Assembly: GCA_037355855.1 (NCBI GenBank)
Contig: CM074765.1
Span: 806,001-870,000, forward strand
Length of the DNA: 64,000 nucleotides
Origin: Pseudo-nitzschia pungens
Lineage: Eukaryota > Bacillariophyta > Bacillariophyceae > Bacillariales > Bacillariaceae
Reading direction: 5' to 3'
Below are positions 44,013 through 52,771 of the stretch, piece after piece. Each line of letters begins with the position of its first letter. Positions within the stretch are counted from its first letter, which is position 1. A model generated the notes under the pieces. That model was not told the DNA's origin. It did no database searches and saw nothing but the letters and a program-made list of their open reading frames with translations. The translations under genes were made by a program, and so were the position numbers.

Positions 44013-45153
44013 CTATCGTCCCTTCGTGCGCTCGTTGCTCTTGACCATAAATTCCCCCTTCTTGTAGGGCCCGTTCTCGGCCTCCCAGGCATCGCACTCG
44101 TCGCTGAATTCGTTCATTTCGCACGGACTGATGGCTCCGTATTGCTGACCACCGGGGAAGCTCACCACCCGGAGACTCTGAAAGTCCAGGGGCGCGATGC
44201 CGTTCTCAAAGGGAGTCAGGTCCTGTACATACGCGTTGCGTGTTGTGTTTTGTGTTGTGTTGTGTTGCGTTGTGTTTTGCGTTGCGTTGTGTGATGCAGA
44301 AGAGAAAGCGCGGGGGGAACAAAAAAAAGCCGACAGCACCAAAACAGTCGGATCCGACACGGCGATACGAAAACAAAACATCGGTGAGCACGAAATAAAA
44401 ATGCAATGCAGACAAGGACATCAATACATTCGGATATTGTTGTCCCCTCAGTGCCGTATTGTTTTTTTGGTTTCGACAAAGGTCCGCACAAGCATTGCGA
44501 CAACTGAACCAGGAATGACTGCCGACGACAACACCGACACCATATCTCTGACGCACCATTTCCCTCGGAACGGCCGCGATAAACTCGAACTGGGTCTTCT
44601 TTTCGGTGGTATCGATCTTTGGAATGATGGCAAACTGGCCGGCATCGGTGCTCAGATCGGGATTGTTGGCCAGGACCGACTCCCCGGTGCCCTTGTCGGT
44701 GATGTATCCGTAGACGCCGACCTTGTCGAGGGCCCGCTCGGGGGCCTCCTCCAGGTCCACGTCGACCGTCACGCACAATCCCCGCATTCCCTTCATGGCC
44801 TTTTCACCGGGAATGGGCTTGTCCTTGGGGCAGGGAATGGCCGTGTAGGTAGGATTGAGGAGGTTGATCTTGACGGGTCCAATCGCGGAAGCGGGTTCCG
44901 GTCGCAGCAGCTCGGATCCGCTCTCTAGGATTCCGGCCACCGAGGCGGCCGTGACCGCTCCCGAGACGGCTCTGGCAAAGACGTTTCGTCGGGAGAGTTC
45001 GGCACTGTTGCTGTTGCTGTTGTCGTTGTTGTTGCATTCGGCGGCCTTGAGGGCAATGCTGGTGCGGTGGTATCCCGCGGGTTGCTGAAAGGCAGCCACG
45101 TTCGTGCTGGTCGCCGCAAGGAAGAGGAAAAGAGCCGCGGATGCTGTCTTCAT
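44013..45153 (-). CDS. Thylakoid-lumen protein with twin-arginine signal
   Basis: Two exons, 45153-44557 and 44222-44013, separated by a 334-bp intron (GTGCGT donor, TACAG acceptor, phase 0), giving 268 aa. Residues 1-21 are a signal peptide with the plastid motif AAFQQP at the junction. Residues 55-90 form a twin-arginine lumen signal: RRNVFARAVSGAVTAASVAG ending ASA before Ile91. The mature protein (178 aa) begins IGPVKINLLNPTYTAIPCPK and contains GEKAMKGMRGLCVTVDVDLE, VGVYGYITDKGTGESVLANN, a junction VPREM-DLTPFENGIAPLDF, and a Cys pair near the end (SPCEMNEFSDECDAW). No signal for secretion beyond the plastid is seen. It is likely a lumenal photosynthesis-associated protein, but I do not know the family name. 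Targeting and splice are strong. Confidence 0.75.
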
Positions 45154-45719
45154 GATGGTGATTATGACGATGATGGAGACGGAACGCAATGAATGCACAC
45201 TGGTACTATGTATCGATACAAATTCTGTACGTCGACGACTGTTTCGGGGTTGGTAACTTTGCGCTCGAAACGTTTCGTTCTCGGATCGGATCTTAGACAC
45301 AGGTCTCACGTTGTCGGAGAGGGTTTTGGTTGATCTTTAGTGCGATTGATGTCAGGAAGACAGCGCAGCGTTGAACCGTCGCAGATTTATTGTTTTGTTT
45401 GTTGAGATCAGATCCAAACTGTCGTCTGTCGTCTTCGATGACACACCATGACAGGCACGGAACAGTTCGTAGATCCTCATTGACGTCAGTAGTTAAAGCT
45501 AAGAAAGTACTTCATACCTCCTATCTCGTGCGAGTCGTGAATAAATCCCGTTTCAGTCCCACGAAAGTTGCGGAAGGACGCGGTGAATGCCAAGCTACGG
45601 TATGATAGATGATGGAAGGATCCGACACGAATGATTTTTTAAAACTACTTTCGTCTTCTAAAAAGTCACATCACGAAAAAGAACTTGGTTGTTTTTTTCT
45701 GGATACCCTTTGACACGGG
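45154..45719. other. Divergent promoter region
   Basis: Shared upstream region of the lumen-protein gene and the crotonase-fold gene. No further features recognised. Confidence 0.4.
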
Positions 45720-46844
45720 ATGTGTCGGAATGCGCAAGCGCAGATCCATCGACTCTCCAAATGGATTCCATCGGGGTCCGTAAGCCACCAAACTCTTTGT
45801 CGCCGCACGGAAAGCACTTATTTCATGAGTCTTAGGTCACAGATTTTCCGCCTTTTGCCGGCGGCTCGCAGGACATCCTCGCCGCGAAACCTCCGCGGTC
45901 CTGGCTCCGATGTCCCCTCGTCGCTGTCGCTTGCTTCGCGGACGGTCGGGTTCTCGACGGCGCGTCGTTCTTCCTCGCTCGTCTCCTGGCGGGTCGAACG
46001 AGACGACGACCACAAAACGATCGGAATCATCACCCTCAAATCGCCCGAGACCTACAACGCCCTGACGGTAGAAATGGGGCTCGAATTCCGGTCCCTCGTG
46101 TCCCGCCTGGAAGCCGAGCTCACGGACGCGGAAAGCAATGCCGACGCCAAGAACGTCGGCGCGATCGTCCTGTGCGGGGAGGGCGACAAGGCCTTTTCGG
46201 CGGGCGGCGATCTCCGGTGGCTCCACTCGCTGTCGGAGAACTCGGTCCACGCCAACGTCGACGCGATGCTGGGCTTCTACAACAGCTTTTTGTGCGTTCG
46301 GGACCGGATCCCCGTCCCGGTCATTGGCGCCCTCCACGGACCCGCGGTGGGAGCCGGGGCCTGCCTGGCGCTGGCCTGCGATCTGAGGGTGGCCGCATCG
46401 GGGGACCGGCCGATCCTGGGATTTCCCTTTTGCCGGTTGGGGATTCCCACCGGGATGGGCGCCCTGCATTTGCTCCAAACCGTGGGGAAGCTGAGCGGCT
46501 CCGAGGCGGCCGAGATATTGCTGCTGGGACGGACCCTGACGGGGGAGGAGGCCCGGGACCTGGGCCTCGCCAATCGCCTGGTTTCGCGGGACACCGTCAA
46601 GGACGAAGCCAAGAAACTGGCATTCGAGATCGCCCGGACCGCGCACCCCGTGGCGGTGCGGTCGATGGTTCGGAGCCTCCGATTGGGAACCGATGGCGGC
46701 GGTGGCGGTGGCGGTCTCGGCGATTGCTTGTACAAGGACGCACACGCCCAGGCCATGTGCTACAATCGCAGGGACTGGGGAGAAGGCCTGCGCGCGGCGA
46801 AGACCAAGACAGATCCGGTCTTTGACGACTATCATTCCAAATAA
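45720..46844 (+). CDS. Enoyl-CoA hydratase/isomerase-fold protein, atypical active site
   Basis: 374 aa from the ATG at 45720; the ATG at 45825 gives a better mitochondrial presequence (MSLRSQIFRLLPAARR) and may be the true start. The crotonase fold is clear: ITLKSPETYNALTVEM, the first oxyanion-hole segment AFSAGGDLRWL, the second GALHGPAVGAGACLALACDL, then GFPFCRLGIPTGMGALHLL and GRTLTGEEARDLGLANRLV. The two catalytic glutamates of classical enoyl-CoA hydratase (144 and 164 in the rat enzyme) both align with cysteine here, at about residues 215 and 238. Water addition is therefore unlikely; isomerase, thioesterase or other crotonase chemistry on acyl-CoA is more plausible. A run of eight Gly near residue 330 is an added linker. 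The protein is probably mitochondrial. Confidence 0.8.
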   Translation: MCRNAQAQIHRLSKWIPSGSVSHQTLCRRTESTYFMSLRSQIFRLLPAARRTSSPRNLRGPGSDVPSSLSLASRTVGFSTARRSSSLVSWRVERDDDHKTIGIITLKSPETYNALTVEMGLEFRSLVSRLEAELTDAESNADAKNVGAIVLCGEGDKAFSAGGDLRWLHSLSENSVHANVDAMLGFYNSFLCVRDRIPVPVIGALHGPAVGAGACLALACDLRVAASGDRPILGFPFCRLGIPTGMGALHLLQTVGKLSGSEAAEILLLGRTLTGEEARDLGLANRLVSRDTVKDEAKKLAFEIARTAHPVAVRSMVRSLRLGTDGGGGGGGLGDCLYKDAHAQAMCYNRRDWGEGLRAAKTKTDPVFDDYHSK

Positions 46845-48783
46845 TAACAACAATAATAATAGTAGCAGCAATAGCAATGAGCAGCACGGAGCCCGAGTCC
46901 GAGTCAGTTGCGATGCGATGCGGCGACGGCAACATCGCGGTGTGGAAGGAACACAAATAATAGTGGCACGAGAAGAAAATTCGAGTCGACAACAATCTCC
47001 GAAACGCAGACCCACCGTGGATTCGTTCGTTCTTCTGCACCACCAGCGATGCACCAGTTGCTGCAGTTCATCGGGATTACCGGTATTCTTGTATGGTTTC
47101 GTCGCGATGTCAAGAAGTCATTCCAACCCGAGTCTTTCCGCACCGATTCCTCGTGGTAGTGCAACGCTACTACTACTACTACTACTACTACTAGTAGTAG
47201 TACTACTAGTACATACCAACCAGACAGCATCAACATCGTCCGGAGGTTTCGTAAAGAGCACAACCAGCAAAAAAGATCATTGAATATCCGTTCCACTTTC
47301 ACGTGTCAAACATAATTTGGGTATGAATACGATGAATAATCATGACATTGGAGTGTTCATCATGCTCCTAAAGTCGTATTGTATTGATAAAATAATGAAG
47401 TTCTTCTAGTAGTAATAGTACTACTAGTAGTAGTAGTAATAATAATACTAAGATTACTGCTACTAGTATTATTTCACAGGTTCATTTCAGCAGCACCTCC
47501 TAGACCCCCTAGTAGTACTACTAGTAGTAAGATTACTACTACTAGTAGTACTACTAGTAGTACAAGAAGAACAAGAAGAAGCTGCTGAGGATCGCCGCAG
47601 TCAACAGAAAAAATGATTCTGCTGTCGTGCTCCTCACACAACTTTGCCATGTGCATCCTTCCTATTCCATCGCCACTATCGAATGGTACGAGCTAGCTAG
47701 AATGGTATTCGTATTTCTTGCATGGTCAGACTGTACCACACGAAGAAATCGTAATTGTGACGATGAAATCATCGTCCGCTTCTGGTACTACTAGTACTAG
47801 TAGTCCTAGTCCTAGTACTACTAGTAGTACTAGTAGTACTACTCTAGAAGAGTAGTGGTAACTACTAGTAGTAGTACTACTTCTATTAGTTTTGGAGTTG
47901 GATTTTCTTGCATTCTTGGTTTTGAACGCATTACTACTAGATGTGAAGTGAAGAATAGTAATTACAGCTGGTAGAATACTTCCACCCAGATACTCTTGGT
48001 CAACTCTCATCATTACTACGTAAGGTTACCGGTATTACTTCGTAAGGTTTACTTCGTATTTTTCACGATTCATGATGTCCACTCGTTCAAGCGCTACAAT
48101 GAATACTTTCGGGCTCAATACGGTAAGCATGTTGGGGGTTCCGGGAAATTTTCAATTGGTCACAATTAAGGTTACAGAGCATTAATTGGAAAAATGGTAA
48201 GAGCCAATCACACGCAGGTTATCAGTAACCTTACCTCGTAGAAGTAACCGTTTTTGAACAAACAGAACATGTTCCTTGCTTTGGAAGCATGCGTACTTTA
48301 TATATATATTTTTAGCTGGACTGAAAATAATACCCAGATTAAATTTGAAAAAGATTATCTATAGCCTGATGCCATGAAGATACTGAGACAAACAAATTCA
48401 ATCACACACAATTCCACAGAACTTGTATTCTTTGTTCTCTCTGGATAATTGCAATTTTGCTTCCCGAGCCAAAAGAATCAAAATGCTTCGGCCCAGTCCA
48501 TGATGACACAACGATTTGGGTTCCTTCCTCGACAGCTGAACTTCTTTGGAATCGCGAATCATGGTGATCTGCTGAGATAGTGATCCCCGAACCATCGAAT
48601 ACAAAGAACAAAGTCGAAGATGCCTTCTGTTTTTGAACGAGAATTGGGAGAGTAAAGAGTAAACGTAGATGGATGTTTGACGTAACAACAAAAGACAGAA
48701 CAGATTACTTCGTAAAAGAAAGTCCACAACACAGCAAGTAACGACCAATCGCTTCACTACCTTCTTTCCTGGAAGTTCTGACG
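46845..48783. other. Intergenic region rich in CTAGTA microsatellites
   Basis: No gene recognised. TACTACTAGTAGTA-type repeats occur at about 47167-47212, 47407-47475, 47512-47563 and 47785-47885. Exact GTAAGGTTAC lies at 48020-48029 and GTAACCTTAC at 48225-48234. Minus-strand frames at 48398-48871 are not recognised. Confidence 0.5.
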
Positions 48784-49911
48784 ATGACGGAGCTACGGGT
48801 ACCGTACCGAAATACATTAGAAGAGTCCATTTCTGCGCTGCGGCAAAAAGAATCGATATCTTCGTTGACATTCAAGTTTGAGGATGATATTTACAGCAGA
48901 TCCCAAGAATTGCAAAAGACCATTCTGGCCAACAAGACCTCGGGGAAAGTAGAATGTTTGAAAATCAGGAACTTTTGCATCGACCCCAAACAACACAACC
49001 AATGCTTCGATTTCTACCTTCGTTGTCTCGAGGGCCCTCGAAATGAAACCAAGATATTCTTTTACTGCGGTTTCTTTCCTCTCACACTTACAGAATCCAA
49101 AAGATTTGCGGATGCGATTGCGTCCAACGGGGACATCACGGCGCTTTCATTGATGGGCGGGAAACAGGGGCTATTCCGTGAAGAAGGAACCTTTGAGTGC
49201 TTCTTCGACGCCGTACTAGATAAGGGAGCAGTCAAGGGCCTGCAATTGACGCTTCTATCGTTCAACGATATCGTGAAACGCGGTTGCAAGTCCAAGCTTG
49301 CCACGAATACCACGCTGAAAGAATTGGAATTGAACATTATCCAGCCTGACATAACTCAACGCGCCGATGAGGGAATCAAAGAGCTGTCAAAGGTGCTTCG
49401 GGTAAATCGGGGACTCGAAAGAATCGACATTGGCAGGGGAATGATGACCAACAAGGGGCGGAGATATCTTCTGGAAAGTCTGCGGGACAATGTGACTCTT
49501 TTGAAACTGGATACGAGAAAGTTGCCCTTGTTGATCGATCCGTTTCAGATCGAAGAGAAAGAAGAGCGTGACGAGGGAATCTTGCTCCAATCGCAGATCA
49601 ATTGTCATCTGGAATGGAATCGAATATACAAGAGATGCAATGACAACAAGGGAAGGGCGATTTCACTCGACATTTATCCAACACTGCTCGAGACTCTTGC
49701 GAACAAACCCTATGCGCTATTCTTGTTCTTACGAGAAAACAACCCACAGATATTTGATTCGTTTGCCGAGCGGTGTCATCAACCACGGCGACGACGCAGC
49801 ATGCGAATATTAAAAAAACGCCGAATTGCAAGAGAAACAGCAGTGGAAACAGCAGTTGCGAAAACGCTATCAATAGAGATGCTGCATCCATTGAAGTACG
49901 GTTTACTGTGA
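48784..49911 (+). CDS. LRR protein of ribonuclease-inhibitor type
   Basis: Single exon of 375 aa from an ATG. The middle 250 residues carry irregular leucine-rich repeats (VECLKIRNFCID, ITALSLMGGKQG, VKGLQLTLLSFND, LKELELNIIQPD, LERIDIGRGMM, VTLLKLDTRKL). The C-terminal part reads INCHLEWNRIYKR and then KPYALFLFLRENNPQIFDSF. This mirrors the LFYILRENPALCEQ ending of the protein at 7866-9743, so both belong to one family. The last 35 residues are basic (RRRRSMRILKKRR), a possible nuclear-localisation signal. No signal peptide is seen. Probably an intracellular interaction protein; the partner is unknown. Confidence 0.75.
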   Translation: MTELRVPYRNTLEESISALRQKESISSLTFKFEDDIYSRSQELQKTILANKTSGKVECLKIRNFCIDPKQHNQCFDFYLRCLEGPRNETKIFFYCGFFPLTLTESKRFADAIASNGDITALSLMGGKQGLFREEGTFECFFDAVLDKGAVKGLQLTLLSFNDIVKRGCKSKLATNTTLKELELNIIQPDITQRADEGIKELSKVLRVNRGLERIDIGRGMMTNKGRRYLLESLRDNVTLLKLDTRKLPLLIDPFQIEEKEERDEGILLQSQINCHLEWNRIYKRCNDNKGRAISLDIYPTLLETLANKPYALFLFLRENNPQIFDSFAERCHQPRRRRSMRILKKRRIARETAVETAVAKTLSIEMLHPLKYGLL

Positions 49912-50047
49912 CTCGACGAAACAAACATGCCGCGCTATTAGCAATACGAACCTACATTTTTTAACGACACAGCATCCATGCATACCATTAATATAATTTT
50001 AGCGTTTTTGTATTTTGACAAATGTAGTTGAAAAATGACTATTCGTG

Positions 50048-50222
50048 AACTGTTGATACATGGTACACAACAATACTAGACTCCGCATGTCACTGACGAC
50101 TTTGTCCCTACTTTTGTGAGCTAACCACGAGTCAGAAGTATACCCCGCTCTTTCTGACAAATAGGATGCCGAGCTTACCACAAGTCAGCAGCATACCCGG
50201 CTCTTTCTAGCAAATAGGATGC
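50048..50222 (-). repeat. Imperfect ~60-bp tandem duplication at a gene's 3' end
   Basis: The sequence encoding ASYLLERAGYAADLW at the end of the minus-strand gene (50175-51299) is repeated directly downstream as ASYLSERAGYTSDSWLAH, after the stop codon. The second copy has diverged (about 80 percent similar by eye) and is probably 3' untranslated or the remnant of a longer former C-terminus. Confidence 0.6.
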
Positions 50223-51299
50223 TTCCGAATGGATCATAGGATACAGCCTTTGCTTTCCATATTCTGAAAAAAACAAAAGGTGATCAATCAAGGAATACTT
50301 CAAAAGAGACTCGATTGTTTCGGGATGAATGCAATGGAGAAGCCTCAGGATTCGCAACGAATATCCCGTAGCATCGGCGTTGCGGTTCGTCTCGATGTTC
50401 TCCATCAAACTTTGGATGATGCTCTCCCAAACTACACCCTGGAATGCCTTCTGTTCCATTTCGGACAATGGTTCCTTCCTGTCGAACGATGAGACCCACT
50501 CGAGAGCCTTTGCCAGTATACGGAGGGCATGGTTGTGGAGTGCTCCCTCTGCTTTTCCCTGTGGATGCAATGGTTGGTGCTGATAGTCGTCCGAGCAATC
50601 AGAGCTGCAACTGAAGTCGTCAATGTCGTAATAACTAATGTGCTTTCCATTGCCATCCATCCCTGTTTCTGGATCGTAATCTAGAATCCAATCAAAAAGG
50701 GCTTCTTTTTCGTCCATGTCCATCGCCGATATCTTTTGAGAAGCACACGGTTCTTTTTCGTATTCTACGTTGCAAATCATCCTTGAGAACACAGAGCGCA
50801 ATCGTTCTTCCACAGAACCAGGGGATCCACCAAAGACGAGAACGCGGGAGGCGATTTCTTCTGAGCGGTACAAACCAGAGAGTTTTCGTCCACTTGTGAG
50901 CAACACTAGCCGCTGGAGTCCCAAACGATTCTGATCTAGATCGTCGCTCGACAGCAGTTTCAAACACGAATGGATGCTGTTGTCGGGAATATCGTCGCGT
51001 GCGCCGGGTTCGAGGAGACTCTCTGGAGCGTCGCTTTGGCCGGCGTGAAGCGGCCCATTCCTTCTCTCGACGGTGTCAAACGACGAGGACGACAACGAAT
51101 AGTCATCTTCCGTTGCAAGGGAAGTGTTTCCAATGTTATTCTTGACTCGAGCTATTGATCTTCTTGCCAATTTTGACGATCGTCGAAATCGAACCAGCAG
51201 TCGGGAGATTACACCATTGTTTCGTTGTTCTCCTTTCTTGACTCGAGGAGCTGAAGGATCGTTAGTTGTTAGTTTTCTGTCGTTAGTTAAAGATGGCAT
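50175..51299 (-). CDS. Unknown helical (armadillo-like) protein
   Basis: Single exon of 374 aa from an ATG. The basic N-terminus (residues 1-55, Arg/Lys-rich) precedes a Ser-rich segment. From about residue 100 it is helical with repeated Leu patterns: SIHSCLKLLSSDDLDQNRLG, LQRLVLLTSGRK, ALRILAKALEWVSSF, YSLRILRLLHCI and ESLLKYSLIDHLLFF. These resemble armadillo/HEAT-type helix pairs, which bind protein partners. An acidic, Cys-containing insertion (about 215-250) breaks the array. No signal peptide is seen. The final 15 residues are duplicated beyond the stop. No specific family recognised. Confidence 0.6.
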   Translation of the reverse strand: MPSLTNDRKLTTNDPSAPRVKKGEQRNNGVISRLLVRFRRSSKLARRSIARVKNNIGNTSLATEDDYSLSSSSFDTVERRNGPLHAGQSDAPESLLEPGARDDIPDNSIHSCLKLLSSDDLDQNRLGLQRLVLLTSGRKLSGLYRSEEIASRVLVFGGSPGSVEERLRSVFSRMICNVEYEKEPCASQKISAMDMDEKEALFDWILDYDPETGMDGNGKHISYYDIDDFSCSSDCSDDYQHQPLHPQGKAEGALHNHALRILAKALEWVSSFDRKEPLSEMEQKAFQGVVWESIIQSLMENIETNRNADATGYSLRILRLLHCIHPETIESLLKYSLIDHLLFFSEYGKQRLYPMIHSEASYLLERAGYAADLW

Positions 51300-52771
51300 G
51301 AGGTAAGACTTTGGTAATTCAGAGTGATAATAATATGATACTCTGCCGATATGATTGGATTGAAGTGTTTGTGTTCTGCTTCGTCGGAGTTATGTTGGTG
51401 GTTGTTGGAGTTATCTACGGTACGATCAGCCTGAAAATCGCGTTTTTAGTGGGATTGATTTCAAAAAATTTCGGTTCGCTCTTTTGGTCGTAAGATCTTA
51501 CTCGTAATACGGAATACAATAGTACGAAGTATGAAGTAAGGTCGATTGTACAATACAGTAATCTTATTTCGTAAGTACACGTACTTCGTAATTCATAATC
51601 GCTCTTTTTGAGTCATACGGTATTCTTCGAAGTACGACTTACTCTTCCTGACTTGCTTCCGTTCTATGGCGCGCAATGAATACCCAAAAAAAAAAAACAT
51701 GATACAGTGATAATACATTGATCTCGAACTCATCATCGCGTTCCGTTTCGTTCTTTGTTCATGCTTCGAATGCGGTAAAAGAATTTTGAGAATGTCATTC
51801 GCCGATGTTGAACGTAGTTTGGAGTTGTGACACAATTCCACACATTGTTTCGATTCGTACAACTTTCACAGACAACGGAGTACGAGCAGAGTATGATGAT
51901 TGGTGTAGGTGTACATTGGATGTAATGTGCACAGCTATGATTCACTAGTTGCTGTTCTGTACCGTATTGGTGATGCCAGGACCATAATACTGTATAGAAT
52001 AATATTCGTTATCTTTCGAAGCGGGCGGCAGATCCCATGAATTGACTCTTTAACGTGTGATTGAAATTTCGTACCGATTCAAAATAATGAAGTAGGTACG
52101 ACGCACTCCACAATCAATCGTATCAATCGTTTCCACTCGGAACGGGAACTTTGAATGGCACTGCTGAAGTCTATTCCCTGCTTCTCGGCGTGCCTGGAAG
52201 ATACAGAAAATTGAATAGAACGAAGCAGTCTGCTCGACTATCAAATAGATCCATGACCCACCCACTTCGACCGTACTGCAGTGATATGTTTAGTCAATTG
52301 AACCTACATGTTCGAATATGTTGCTAAGCATTGATTCTTGTTGGCAATTCAGTTTTAATCTGAATCGTAGTCATATTATGATCATATTTGTTTCTCAGTT
52401 GTAGTCTTCAAGGGTAAGGGCGCTACATCTGCCTCTTTACCGATTACTATATTGTTGAGAAAATACCGATCAAAAGAACCTTAATTGTTCGTACTTTTCC
52501 ATGCATTTTCAAATGAATGCGCAGGATGATTCCAGCAACTATCGCACCACCAGCCAGTGATTGCGTGCAAATATATCTGTTCACTGAATTCATACAGCTC
52601 CATTTTTCGAAGTAGAAAATGCTCAGTCGCTGAATGGAACAGCGTACGGACAATATCAAAACGACGACACAAAGCTTTGATCATCGCAGATTGAAGAGAA
52701 GTGTAGCAGAGAACAGTTACTTCAGGATTACCGCACCGTCCGTGGCACCGTTGTTTGAGTATGTGACTTTT
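51300..52771. other. Intergenic region
   Basis: No gene recognised; AT-rich. CTTACTCGTAAT/TACGAAGTAAGG-type motifs lie near 51490-51600, and a poly-A run at 51686-51698. Confidence 0.45.

Noticed and set aside
45837..47054. 405-codon minus-strand frame
   Set aside because: Antisense of the crotonase-fold gene, which has clear motifs on the plus strand.
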